Shown here in pieces: positions 36,549-44,855 of a stretch of 64,000 bases of DNA (position 1 is its first letter; the number at the start of each line of letters is the position of its first letter). The DNA lies in assembly GCF_004514425.2 (NCBI RefSeq), contig NZ_MYFN02000002.1, forward strand, positions 475,495 to 539,494, in the 5' to 3' direction. The DNA comes from Shinella sumterensis (GTDB taxonomy: Bacteria; Pseudomonadota; Alphaproteobacteria; Rhizobiales; Rhizobiaceae). The position numbers were made by a program, and so were the translations under genes. The notes under the pieces are model-generated. The model was given only the letters and a program-made list of their open reading frames with translations, was not told where the DNA came from and ran no database searches.

Positions 36549-36878
36549 TCAGGCGATGCGCAGTTTCTTTTCCGCACCCGGCGCGGCGTAGATGCGGTCC
36601 AGCGAATCGAGGATCGTGAGAACGGCTGCGGACTTGCTGGAATAGTAGATCGTCTGGGCGTCGCGACGGGTCGTGACGAGGTTCTGCGCGCGCAGCTTGG
36701 ACAGGTGCTGCGAGAGCGCCGACTGGCTGAGGCCGACCTTGGTGGCCAGCGCGCCGACGGCAATTTCGCCACCGACCAGAACCCGCAGGATCAATAACCG
36801 TTTGGGGTTGGCCATCGCGGACAGGAAGTCGGATGCAACTTCGGCCTGCGCATGCTCAGCCTCTGAAATCTTATCCAT
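36549..36878 (-). CDS. nolR: NolR-like ArsR-family repressor
   Basis: A 109-residue winged-helix protein. The core FLSAMANPKRLLIL, VGALATKVGLSQSALSQHLS, KLRAQNLVTTRRDAQTIYYS is nearly the same as in rhizobial NolR. NolR represses nodulation, plasmid-transfer and growth-phase genes in Rhizobium and Sinorhizobium. Metal-binding Cys motifs of ArsR sensors are absent, as expected for NolR. The start follows AAGGAG. Whether it controls symbiosis here is open, since no nod gene is in the window. Confidence 0.88.
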   Translation of the reverse strand: MDKISEAEHAQAEVASDFLSAMANPKRLLILRVLVGGEIAVGALATKVGLSQSALSQHLSKLRAQNLVTTRRDAQTIYYSSKSAAVLTILDSLDRIYAAPGAEKKLRIA

Positions 36879-36920
36879 CTGAAAACTCCTTCTGGCGTTT
36901 CCGCTTCAAATCATGACGTT

Positions 36921-36944
36921 TTAAGTTAATGCGCTTGTAAGCAT
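36921..36944 (-). CDS. Possible 7-codon upstream ORF in the nolR leader
   Basis: ATG at 36944 opens a 7-residue frame (MLTSALT) that ends with TAA at 36923-36921. It is preceded by a full AGGAGG at 36960-36955 with 10-base spacing, and lies 43 bp before nolR. A strong ribosome-binding site on such a short frame could be chance or translational control. Confidence 0.25.
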   Translation of the reverse strand: MLTSALT

Positions 36945-37072
36945 ATAAACAAAACCTCCTGCATCAAGGGCAAGAAATGGGGGTAGGGGTACACTCATAG
37001 CGCTAATATGAATGCGATATTCAAGTCTTGATGCTCGGGAGGTCGAGGTCGCTGGAAAGGCTCCGGCGCTGC

Positions 37073-37837
37073 TCAGCCAGATGCGCGCGCCTCCCGCAGC
37101 AGGCGGGCCAGTTCACCGCGCAGCGCGCCGGCATCCGTCAGCTCTTGCGGGAATTCGAGGCGCTTCAGCCGGTCGCCGCTGGCGAGATCGACACCGGCCG
37201 CATCCAGGCCGACGATGCTCCAGTTCCCCTCTTTAGCGCCGCAATAGTGGGCTGCGTAGACGCCGGCGGCCTCTGCATGGTCGCTGTTCATGTGGTCGAT
37301 CGCGCCTTGTTCCATGGCTGCGAGCGCGTCGCGGGCCGGCGAACGAATCAGAAGATCGTCCGCCGTCAGCACGAAGGCCTTGCCGAAACCGCCGTTGAGA
37401 TGGGCGCGCAGCGGCACGAGCCGGAAGAAGGCGAAGTCGGGAAAATCGACATAGAGTTTCGCCTTTGGGTGGCGGCGGATGAAGCGCTCGCGAAGTGCCG
37501 TGCGGGCTTCACTTTCGCGTGATACTTCCTCGGCCTCGCACAGCACGGTGAGGCGGGGATGGGCGAGCGGGTCGCCCTTGCCGGGTTCGCCCGCCAGCAG
37601 GGACGCGCGCGGATCGGCGCGCAGTGCCGTGGTGTGCACGGAGAGCGCCGAAACGAGGATGACAGGTGTTCCGTCCGTATCGGTGCCCGTCAGCGTGCGG
37701 CTTGCGAAGGGCGCGCCCGTTTCCGGCTCGAGCACGGCCAGCGCGCAGGAGCGGGCGGAACGCAGCAGCGTGCGGGCGAGGTGGCGCGCCTCGTCGTCGG
37801 TGTCGCGCAGAACGCTGGGCTTGTCGTTCTCGGTCAT
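37073..37837 (-). CDS. HugZ-like pyridoxamine 5'-phosphate oxidase-fold protein
   Basis: A 254-residue protein. The N-terminal split-barrel flavin-reductase/PNPOx-like domain contains SCALAVLEPETGAPFASRTL and ALSVHTTALRADPRASLL. The C-terminal DUF2470-type domain contains IDHMNSDHAEAAGVYA. This two-domain layout is that of HugZ/HutZ haem-utilisation proteins. A haem-type TonB receptor is encoded 16 kb away. Flavin or haem use is inferred. The start follows GGAG. Confidence 0.82.
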   Translation of the reverse strand: MTENDKPSVLRDTDDEARHLARTLLRSARSCALAVLEPETGAPFASRTLTGTDTDGTPVILVSALSVHTTALRADPRASLLAGEPGKGDPLAHPRLTVLCEAEEVSRESEARTALRERFIRRHPKAKLYVDFPDFAFFRLVPLRAHLNGGFGKAFVLTADDLLIRSPARDALAAMEQGAIDHMNSDHAEAAGVYAAHYCGAKEGNWSIVGLDAAGVDLASGDRLKRLEFPQELTDAGALRGELARLLREARASG

Positions 37838-37858
37838 GGCTGGGCTCCGTATCGGCAG

Positions 37859-37887
37859 AAAAAGGCGGCGCCCCGGAGAGCGCCGCC
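37859..37887 (-). terminator. Rho-independent terminator of choXWV
   Basis: On the minus strand, 8-bp GC-rich arms GGCGGCGC/GCGCCGCC (37887-37880 and 37871-37864) enclose an 8-base loop and are followed by five T residues. It lies 27 bp after the choV stop, ending the operon before the HugZ-like gene. Confidence 0.85.
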
Positions 37888-37913
37888 CTGTCTAGACCGA
37901 AGCGGGCCGGTTG

Positions 37914-38954
37914 TCAGCCGCGCCGGCGGTGGCGCGTCAATCCGCCTATGACGTCCTGCGCGCTGATCGTGCCGACGACGGTGCCGTTTTCGACGACGCC
38001 GACATTGCCGGGCGTGCGCGCCATGGCGTCGAGCACGTCGACCAGCGGCGTTTCCGGCGCGGTGGTGGCCGTGACGGTGCCGCTGTGCGAGGCGCCGGGC
38101 TGCATGACATCGTGCGCCGTCAGCATGTTGATCGGGTTCATGTTCTGCACGAAGTCCGCGACATACTGGTTGGCCGGGTTCTTCACGATCTCCTGCGGCG
38201 TGCCGCACTGGATGATGCGCCCGCCCTCCATGATGGCGATGCGGTTGCCGATGCGGAAGGCCTCGTCCAGGTCATGGCTGACGAAGATGATGGTCTTCTT
38301 CAGCCGGTGCTGGAACTCCAGGAGTTCGTCCTGCAGGCGGGTGCGGATCAGCGGGTCGAGCGCGGAGAACGGCTCGTCCATGAGCAGGATCGGCGCGCCC
38401 GTCGCAAAGGCCCGGGCGAGGCCGACACGCTGCTGCATGCCGCCCGAGAGCTCGTTGACCTTGCGGTTCGCCCATTTGGTGAGGTTGACGAGTTCGAGCT
38501 GCTCGGCGACCCGCGCCTTGCGCTCGCTGTCCGGCACGCCGGCAAGCTCGAGGCCGAAGCCGACATTGTCGGCGACGGTGCGCCAGGGCAGGAGCGCGAA
38601 CTGCTGGAACACCATGGACACGGTGTGCATGCGGAAATCGCGTAGCGCCTTGGGCGTTGCCTTGTAGGGGTTCACCGCGCCGGTGCCGGCCTTGACCGCC
38701 ACATCGCCGCGCACGACGGGTGCAAGCCCGTTGACGGCGCGCAGCAGCGTCGACTTGCCCGAGCCGGACAGGCCCATCAACACGAGGATTTCGCCCTCGT
38801 TGATCGACAGCGTGGCATCGGCAACGCCGAGGACGAGGCCCGTTTCGGCGCCGATCTCGTCACGCGACTTGCCGGCATCGGCCAGAGCGAGCGCTCTCTG
38901 CGGATTGTCGCCGAAGATGATGGATACGTTGTTGAAGACGACAGCGTCGGTCAT
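37914..38954 (-). CDS. choV: Choline ABC transporter ATP-binding protein
   Basis: A 346-residue ATPase with the Walker A GLSGSGKSTLLRAVNG, the signature NELSGGMQQRVGLARA, the Walker B PILLMDEPFSALDPL, and a short C-terminal CBS-like tail. The QQFALLPWRTVADNVGFGLEL segment is typical of the ProV/ChoV branch. It overlaps choW by 4 bp (38951-38954) and closes the choX-choW-choV operon. It energises uptake of choline, which rhizobia use as a glycine-betaine and phosphatidylcholine precursor. Confidence 0.92.
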   Translation of the reverse strand: MTDAVVFNNVSIIFGDNPQRALALADAGKSRDEIGAETGLVLGVADATLSINEGEILVLMGLSGSGKSTLLRAVNGLAPVVRGDVAVKAGTGAVNPYKATPKALRDFRMHTVSMVFQQFALLPWRTVADNVGFGLELAGVPDSERKARVAEQLELVNLTKWANRKVNELSGGMQQRVGLARAFATGAPILLMDEPFSALDPLIRTRLQDELLEFQHRLKKTIIFVSHDLDEAFRIGNRIAIMEGGRIIQCGTPQEIVKNPANQYVADFVQNMNPINMLTAHDVMQPGASHSGTVTATTAPETPLVDVLDAMARTPGNVGVVENGTVVGTISAQDVIGGLTRHRRRG

Positions 38955-39823
38955 TTGCCGTCTCCTTCGTCAGCGGCGCGGAAGAGGCGATCGAGAATGA
39001 TCGCGAGGATGACGATACACAGGCCCGCCTCGAAACCCATGGAGATGTTCACGGTATTGAGCGCGCGCACCACGGGAACGCCGAGGCCCTTGGCGCCGAC
39101 GAGGGCCGCGATGACCACCATGGAAAGCGACAGCATGATCGTCTGCGTGAGGCCGGCCATGATCTGCGGGGTCGCGAAGGGCAGCTCGACCTTGCGCAGC
39201 ACCTGGCCCGGTGTCGCACCGAAGGCCTGTGCTGCTTCGACCAGCGCGGGCGGCGTGGAGATGATGCCGAGGCGGGTGAGGCGGATCGGCGCGGGGATGG
39301 CGAAGATCACCGTCGCGATCAGGCCGGGCACCATGCCGAGCCCGAAGAGGATGAGGGCCGGGATCAGGTAGACGAAGGTCGGGATCGTCTGCATGAGATC
39401 GAGGATCGGCCGCAGGATGGAATAGAACCATGGCCGGCGGGCGGCCGCGATGCCGAGCGGCACGCCGACGATCATGCTGACGCCGGTCGCCGCCAGCACG
39501 AGGGCCAGCGTTTCCGTGGTTTCCTTCCAGTAGCCCTGGTTCACGATGAGCAGCAGGCCGAGAAAGGTGAAGAGCGCCACCCCGACGGACCGGCGGAAAT
39601 ACCAGCTTGCGGCCGAGACGAGCAGGATGAGGGCAATGGAATAGCCGAATTTGCCGCCGGCGCTGGCGAACGGGCCCTGCAGCACATAGAGCACCGCATC
39701 GATGCCGGCCTGCAGGAAGACTTTCAGGAAATCAAACAGTCCCTTGCCGTTCGTCGTCAGCCAGCTGACGGCCTCTTTGGCGATGGGTCCGATCGGAATT
39801 TTGGAAACGGTAAGCCAATCCAC
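38951..39823 (-). CDS. choW: Choline ABC transporter permease
   Basis: A 290-residue membrane protein of the ProW/OpuAB family. It has a long N-terminal amphipathic/leader part (DWLTVSKIPIGPIAKEAV), several membrane segments, and the EAA-like loop EAAQAFGATPGQVLRKVELP. The start is a GTG at 39823 with AGGG upstream, giving the family N-terminus xDWLT; the frame extends to 39886 without support. It forms the membrane channel with ChoV. Confidence 0.9.
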   Translation of the reverse strand: MDWLTVSKIPIGPIAKEAVSWLTTNGKGLFDFLKVFLQAGIDAVLYVLQGPFASAGGKFGYSIALILLVSAASWYFRRSVGVALFTFLGLLLIVNQGYWKETTETLALVLAATGVSMIVGVPLGIAAARRPWFYSILRPILDLMQTIPTFVYLIPALILFGLGMVPGLIATVIFAIPAPIRLTRLGIISTPPALVEAAQAFGATPGQVLRKVELPFATPQIMAGLTQTIMLSLSMVVIAALVGAKGLGVPVVRALNTVNISMGFEAGLCIVILAIILDRLFRAADEGDGK

Positions 39824-39934
39824 GAGAATAGGTCCCTGGCTGGAGTGCGAATATTGGCAGCAAGGCGTCCGCAGGCGCAGGCGCAAAGCCGCTCGGATAT
39901 GTCTGAAGCGCCAGCAGTATCCGGCGGCAAGAAG

Positions 39935-39959
39935 GGCGGGAAAGTTTCCTCCCCGCCCG
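39935..39959 (-). promoter_or_regulatory. Intercistronic stem-loop between choX and choW
   Basis: 7-bp arms GGGCGGG/CCCGCCC (39935-39941 and 39953-39959) lie 12 bp after the choX stop. On the minus strand the stem is followed by TTCTT, not a real U tract. In SBP-dependent transport operons such stems protect the upstream mRNA or attenuate downstream expression, giving excess binding protein. That role is inferred. Confidence 0.55.
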
Positions 39960-39970
39960 ATTCTTGTCTG

Positions 39971-40930
39971 TTAGAGACCAAGTGCGGTTTTCACCGCCGG
40001 CAGGGCCTCGCCGCTGCCGTCCTTCGTCGTGACGCCGGCGAGCCACGGCTCGATGGCGGCGGGGTTGGCCTTCAGCCACTCGGTCGCTGCGGCTTCCGGA
40101 TCCTGACCGTCGTTCAGGATCTTGCCCATGATCTGGTTTTCCATCTCCAGCGAGAACTTGAGGTTCTGCAGGAACTTGCCGACGTTCGGGCACTCGGTCG
40201 TGTAGCCCTTGCGCACGTTGGTGTAGATCGTCGCGCCGCCGAAATTGGGGCCGAAGACATCGTCGCCGCCGGTGAGGTAGGTCAGCTTGAAGTTGGCGTT
40301 CATCGGGTGCGGCTCCCAGCCCAGGAAGACGACCGGCGTGCCTTCCTGCTCGGCGCGGGCGACTTCGGCCAGCATGCCCTGCTCGGAGGATTCGACCACT
40401 TCGAAGCCCGAAAGATCGAACTTGTTGCCCGACACCATGTCGATGATCAGGCGGTTGCCGTCATTGCCCGGCTCGATGCCGTAGATCTTGGAGCCGAGCT
40501 CGTCCTTGTGCTTGGCGATGTCGGCGAAATCCTTGATGCCGAGTTCCGCACCCTTGGCATTGGTCGCCAGCGTGTACTTGGCGCCCTCGAGGTTTTCGCG
40601 AACGGTTTCGACCGAGCCGTCCTCGCGGAAGGGCTTGATGTCGGCTTCCATCGTCGGCATCCAGTTGCCGAGGAACACGTCGATGTCCTTGTTCGACAGC
40701 GAGGTGTAGGTGACGGGAACGGACAGCACGGTGACTTCCGTCTCGTAGCCGAGGTTCTTGAGGATGGTCGTGGCGGTCGCGGTGGTGGCGGTGATGTCCG
40801 TCCAGCCGACATCCGAGAAGCGGACCTTGCCACAGCTTTCGGCCTCGGCGGCGGATGCGCCGGCCACGCCCAGCGCGATGACCGAGACGGCGGCGGCAAG
40901 CAGTGTCTTGAATGGTGATGCAGCGTTCAT
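39971..40930 (-). CDS. choX: Choline-binding periplasmic protein
   Basis: A 319-residue substrate-binding protein. It has a signal peptide (LLAAAVSVIALGVAGASA, cleavage before AEAESC) and a mature part that begins with the ChoX-like VRFSDVGWTDITATTATAT. Aromatic-box regions such as DVFLGNWMPTMEAD and VVFLGWEPHPMN fit quaternary-amine binding. The start follows AAGGGGAG. As first gene of choXWV it determines the substrate; choline and possibly acetylcholine are expected from S. meliloti ChoX. Confidence 0.93.
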   Translation of the reverse strand: MNAASPFKTLLAAAVSVIALGVAGASAAEAESCGKVRFSDVGWTDITATTATATTILKNLGYETEVTVLSVPVTYTSLSNKDIDVFLGNWMPTMEADIKPFREDGSVETVRENLEGAKYTLATNAKGAELGIKDFADIAKHKDELGSKIYGIEPGNDGNRLIIDMVSGNKFDLSGFEVVESSEQGMLAEVARAEQEGTPVVFLGWEPHPMNANFKLTYLTGGDDVFGPNFGGATIYTNVRKGYTTECPNVGKFLQNLKFSLEMENQIMGKILNDGQDPEAAATEWLKANPAAIEPWLAGVTTKDGSGEALPAVKTALGL

Positions 40931-41159
40931 TTTATGGCTCCCCTTATAACTGGTGTATTAGACAATCATCAAAACAATGGGCTTTCAAGACGTCTGAACT
41001 AGCCGGAAGCCCCTGAAAGGTCCAATAAATTTCGGGCTTGTTCGCAATTAAACACATTGATGTCGCACTGGATGGGCCCCGGTGTTTTCTGTGGTTTTCA
41101 GCCGTTTGCGGCTGGAAAATCGCCCCCTGACGGGCCATGAGGCGGGGACGGAGAAATTC

Positions 41160-41747
41160 ATGGCCAAACTCTATTTCAGCTATGCGACGATGAATGCGGG
41201 CAAGTCGACGCTCCTGCTTCAGGCATCCTACAATTACCGCGAACGCGGCATGCGCACGGCGATCTTCATCGCCTCCTTCGACGACCGCGCCGGCGCCGGC
41301 CGCATCTCCTCGCGCATCGGCCTCTCCGCGGATGCCATCGCCTTCGACCAGAGCGACGATCTCTATCGCCATATCGAGGATCTGAACGGCAACGGCGAGG
41401 GGCCGATCGCCTGCGTCTTCGTCGACGAGGCGCAGTTCCTGACGGAGGAACAGGTCTGGCAGCTCGCCCGCGTGGCCGACCGGCTGCATATTCCCGTCAT
41501 GGCCTATGGCCTGCGCACGGATTTCCAGGGCAAGCTGTTTCCCGGCTCGAAGGCGCTGCTCGCCATCGCCGACGAGATGCGCGAGGTGCGCACCATCTGC
41601 CATTGCGGGCGCAAGGCCACGATGGTGGTGCGGCTCGGCGCCGACGGCAAGGTGGCGAAGCACGGTGCGCAGGTGGAAATCGGCGGCAATGACAAATATG
41701 TATCCTATTGTCGCCGGCACTGGGACGACATCATGAACGCCGACTGA
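41160..41747 (+). CDS. tdk: Thymidine kinase
   Basis: A 195-residue type II thymidine kinase. It has the P-loop SYATMNAGKSTLLLQ at about residues 7-21, the catalytic Glu in VFVDEAQFLTEEQ, and the zinc-binding Cys pairs CHCGRKA and CRRH near the C-terminus. It phosphorylates thymidine for salvage. The start at 41160 gives the usual N-terminus; the open frame from 41082 has no ribosome-binding site. The 229-bp divergent spacer with choX holds both promoters. Confidence 0.95.
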   Translation: MAKLYFSYATMNAGKSTLLLQASYNYRERGMRTAIFIASFDDRAGAGRISSRIGLSADAIAFDQSDDLYRHIEDLNGNGEGPIACVFVDEAQFLTEEQVWQLARVADRLHIPVMAYGLRTDFQGKLFPGSKALLAIADEMREVRTICHCGRKATMVVRLGADGKVAKHGAQVEIGGNDKYVSYCRRHWDDIMNAD

Positions 41748-41774
41748 TATCGGCGCCGGCAGAGGAGCCCTCCG

Positions 41775-42149
41775 ATGAAGCCGCTTGCCGCACTGGCCGC
41801 CTTGCTCTGTCTTGCCACCCCGGCGCGCGCCGACGGGGACGCTGCCGCGGGTGCCGTGGTTTTCCGCAAATGCCAGGCCTGTCACTCCACCGAACCGGTC
41901 AATCGCGTGGGGCCGACCCTTGCCGGGATCGTCGGCCGGCCCGTCGCGTCCGTGGCGGATTACACATATTCGCCCGCCATGACGGCCTTTGCCGAGGGCG
42001 GCAAGGTTTGGGACGAGGCGCTCCTTGCCGAATATCTCCTGTCGCCCAAGGCGATGGTGCCCGGCACGCGCATGACGTTTGCCGGATTGCGCAAGGCGGA
42101 GGATATCGCAGATCTCATCGCGTTTCTGAAAGCGGCGCCGGCTCCTTAG
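41775..42149 (+). CDS. Small periplasmic class-I cytochrome c
   Basis: A 124-residue protein with a signal peptide (PLAALAALLCLATPARA), a single CQACH haem site near residue 34 in VVFRKCQACHSTEPVNR, and the axial Met in MVPGTRMTFAGL. It resembles cytochrome c2/c550 electron carriers. It lies 27 bp after tdk with its own AGAGGAG site, so cotranscription is possible but functionally unrelated. The redox partner is unknown. Confidence 0.92.
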   Translation: MKPLAALAALLCLATPARADGDAAAGAVVFRKCQACHSTEPVNRVGPTLAGIVGRPVASVADYTYSPAMTAFAEGGKVWDEALLAEYLLSPKAMVPGTRMTFAGLRKAEDIADLIAFLKAAPAP

Positions 42150-42321
42150 CGGGCGCGGAAAAATTTTCCGTGCAGCCTTGCGGCGCGTCCGGCCTGTCCC
42201 ACATGTTCTGCGGGAAAACCCGCAGGCAGGTTCCTATCTGTCTGAAATCGTATAGTGTTGCGACGGAATAAATCGGGGGGCGAGGACGTCTGCCGTGGAG
42301 AGCTCAAGGGGATAGAGGCAT

Positions 42322-43410
42322 ATGGCCACACTTCAGAACTTCGATACGGAAATCGAGAAAACCCGCTCGGTCGTCGACCAGATGCGCGGCAAGCTGGAGC
42401 AGTCCGGCATCGTGCTGGAGCAATTCGCCAAGGCGGATACCAAGCTCGGCGACGTGAATTTCGATATCGAGAACGCCCGTATCCAGGACGTCATCAACCA
42501 GCAGAAGGTGATGGAGGGCAATATCGCCGACCTCATCATCGGGCTGGAGGATGCGACCAATATCTTCGGCACCGAATTCGAGAGCATGAAGAGCTACACG
42601 GGCTACGAAAAATTCATCGGCATGTTCTCCAAGCAGAAGATGCAGCGCATGCGCACCGACCGCGTGCGCAACATGTCGCTCGCCGGCAACCTGCAGGAGC
42701 TGCTTGCGAAATCCGACACGATCGTCGGCATCCTCAAGGAGCAGAAGTCGATCCTTGAACAGCGCTACAAGACCTCCGAAGCGAGCCTGATCAGCGTGAT
42801 CGAGCGCCGCAAGGGCACGATGACCAATCTGGAGGCCACGCAGAAGCGCATCGAGGAATTGAACCCGCTCCTGATGGACCTCGAGAACCGCATCGCCGCC
42901 TCCACCGACCAGCGTGCCCGCACCGACCTCGAAGGCGAGCGCTCGGCGCTGGCGACCGAATACAACCAGATGCAGGCGAAGGAACAGGAGCTTCTGGCCG
43001 AGAGCCAGACGCTGGAGCGCTACACCTCGATGTTCCAGACCTTCGTCGATTCGCTCAACAACCAGATCGCCGCCCAGAACACGCTGATCAACAAGCTGAC
43101 CATCGATACCGAGCAGCGCATCGTGCTCTACAAGGCGCTGGAAGACTCGCTGAAGACCGCAGCCCAGCAGGACGTGGCGCACAAGATCAACACGCTCGGT
43201 TCGCAGGTCGATACGGCGGCCGAGGAAACGATGGCCGGCATCGGCTCCGCCTCGCAGCGCCATATCGGCGACCTCCTGGAGATGCACGAGAAGAACATGC
43301 TGGCGACGCAGGACATCCAGCGCCGCAAGAAACTCGCCGACGACGCCTTCGCCCGCCGGTTCCAGGCCGTCATGGACAAGCACAACGCCGCGAACTACGT
43401 GAAGTCGTGA
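42322..43410 (+). CDS. Cytoplasmic coiled-coil protein, first gene of an uncharacterised AAA+ cluster
   Basis: A 362-residue protein without signal peptide or membrane segment and almost entirely helical. Long heptad-like stretches (RIEELNPLLMDLENRIAAS, QMQAKEQELLAESQTLERY) indicate an extended coiled coil, with a basic patch near residue 110 (KQKMQRMRTDRVRN). It has a loose look of TelA-type toxic-anion-resistance proteins, but no diagnostic motif convinces me. It starts 172 bp after the cytochrome gene and heads the five-gene block. A structural or adaptor role for the AAA+ ATPase is inferred from the neighbourhood only. Confidence 0.75.
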   Translation: MATLQNFDTEIEKTRSVVDQMRGKLEQSGIVLEQFAKADTKLGDVNFDIENARIQDVINQQKVMEGNIADLIIGLEDATNIFGTEFESMKSYTGYEKFIGMFSKQKMQRMRTDRVRNMSLAGNLQELLAKSDTIVGILKEQKSILEQRYKTSEASLISVIERRKGTMTNLEATQKRIEELNPLLMDLENRIAASTDQRARTDLEGERSALATEYNQMQAKEQELLAESQTLERYTSMFQTFVDSLNNQIAAQNTLINKLTIDTEQRIVLYKALEDSLKTAAQQDVAHKINTLGSQVDTAAEETMAGIGSASQRHIGDLLEMHEKNMLATQDIQRRKKLADDAFARRFQAVMDKHNAANYVKS

Positions 43411-43444
43411 TGGTTTCAGGCATGGGATTGCGGGGCGCGGCGAC

Positions 43445-43624
43445 ACCCCCCTCTGCCCTGCCGGGCATCTCCCCCACAAGGGGGGAGATCGGCAGTTCGC
43501 GCGGTCTGCGCCGCGATCGTGACGGCAAAAAAGTGCCGGCGATTGACGTCAGGCAAGGGCAGGTCGCCCACCCCACCCGATCTCCCCCCTTGTGGGGGAG
43601 ATGCCCGGCAGGACAGAGGGGGGT
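43445..43624. repeat. 180-bp near-perfect inverted-repeat element
   Basis: The 48-bp left arm (43445-43492) and right arm (43577-43624) are inverted copies with a single mismatch, separated by 84 bp. Each arm also contains its own hairpin (ATCTCCCCC with GGGGGGAGAT around ACAA). Arms of this sequence type (CTGCCGGGCATCTCCCCCAC) are a familiar interspersed repeat in rhizobial genomes. It occupies nearly all the space between the first and second genes of the AAA+ block. Confidence 0.85.
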
Positions 43625-43657
43625 ATACGCCTTCACACACCATGGGGCACACGTCCG

Positions 43658-44806
43658 ATGAACGCCCCTGCCGACAGCGCCATCGCGCAATATTTCTCCA
43701 CCATCCGGTCCGCCCTCGGCGGCCTCGAGATCTTCCTGGGCGACCGCAACTCCCCGCTCTACCGCAATTCCGTGGTGGGCGAGGTGATCATGCCCTATCT
43801 TGCGCGGCTGAAGGCGTCCTTTGCCTGCTGGGAGAACCGCATCGGCTTCGTCGACCAGTTCCGCGTGTCGCGGGCCGAAAGCGGATTTCCGGTGTTCCAG
43901 AACGTGCTGGAGCTGGAAAACGACCGGCAGAGCGCGGAAAAGCGGCTTGCCGCCATGCCGAATGCCGACCAGCTGCGCACGGAAATGGCGGATTTCATTC
44001 TTCGCCAGAAGGCATTCCCGAGCGACCTTCAGGCCCGCATGGCCGAGCGGCTCTATCTGGAGCAGATCGGCAAGGGCGACATCTTCTCGCCCTTCGTGCT
44101 GCCCGAGACCATTCGCGTCGCGGTCAATCCCAAGACCATGCGGCCCTATTACGTGGTGTGCTGGGGGGCGTTCGACGGCTCGGCGACGCTGCCGATGGTC
44201 TATATGGCGATGATCGAGGATTCGAGCGACAACGTCGTGAAGATGCTCGTGACGAAGGACGGCAAGCTCAATCCGGATGTCGACATTCCGCTGCCCGTCG
44301 GCGGGCTGCTCAACCCGGAACTCGCCAGCCGCTTCGACGATTTCGCGCTGAAGAACAGCGCCTATTCGCTGACACCGGTGACGATCGCCACCAATCTCGA
44401 CAAGGATTTCCCCACGCTGCATCCCAAGCAGCTGCGCCGCATCGTGCTGGGGCCGTTCTATTCGGCCGGCATCACGGAGAACAATGCGCGTATCAACGAC
44501 ATCCTCTCCAAGGTGCGCCGGCCGGAAAATGCCTGGCTTCTGACCTGGACGGTGCAGGAGGTGTTTTCCAAGGCGGAGCGCCCCGCCCAGAAGGGGTTCT
44601 GGAGCTCGACGCCGGCGCAGGAGGAATTCCACATCGAGACCAGCGATCTCGAAGCCACGCGCATGGGCGTCAGCGCCTATGAGAAACATGCGCTGGTGCC
44701 GCACGATGCCTATCAGGCGCTCTACGCCGCCGGCGAGACCGAAGGCATTTTCGGCGCCTACAAGGTGCATGTGATTTCAGGAAACCAGGTGATCAGCGAG
44801 GTTTGA
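43658..44806 (+). CDS. Uncharacterised 382-residue soluble protein of the AAA+ cluster
   Basis: I do not recognise a named family. The 382-residue protein has no signal peptide or membrane segment. The N-terminal third is helical (RSALGGLEIFLGDRNSPLYR, RLKASFACWENRIGFVD). The middle and C-terminal parts look mixed alpha/beta, with conserved-looking NPKTMRPYYVVCWGAFDGS and LRRIVLGPFYSAGITENNAR. The start at 43658 has only a weak upstream site, and the repeat element ends 33 bp before it. It lies 49 bp before the AAA+ gene and is probably a dedicated partner of it. Confidence 0.7.
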   Translation: MNAPADSAIAQYFSTIRSALGGLEIFLGDRNSPLYRNSVVGEVIMPYLARLKASFACWENRIGFVDQFRVSRAESGFPVFQNVLELENDRQSAEKRLAAMPNADQLRTEMADFILRQKAFPSDLQARMAERLYLEQIGKGDIFSPFVLPETIRVAVNPKTMRPYYVVCWGAFDGSATLPMVYMAMIEDSSDNVVKMLVTKDGKLNPDVDIPLPVGGLLNPELASRFDDFALKNSAYSLTPVTIATNLDKDFPTLHPKQLRRIVLGPFYSAGITENNARINDILSKVRRPENAWLLTWTVQEVFSKAERPAQKGFWSSTPAQEEFHIETSDLEATRMGVSAYEKHALVPHDAYQALYAAGETEGIFGAYKVHVISGNQVISEV

Positions 44807-44855
44807 GACCAATGGTCTCGGCCCGCTGTTCCCGGATTTTGCATAAGGATTCCCG

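Noticed and set aside
36885-37072. NolR autoregulatory site in the nolR upstream region
   Set aside because: An ATTAG is present on the minus strand, but the second half at the required spacing does not match the described consensus.
42208-42225. CTGCGGG/CCCGCAG hairpin before the AAA+ cluster as terminator of the cytochrome gene
   Set aside because: No T tract follows, and the stem is short; function not supportable.
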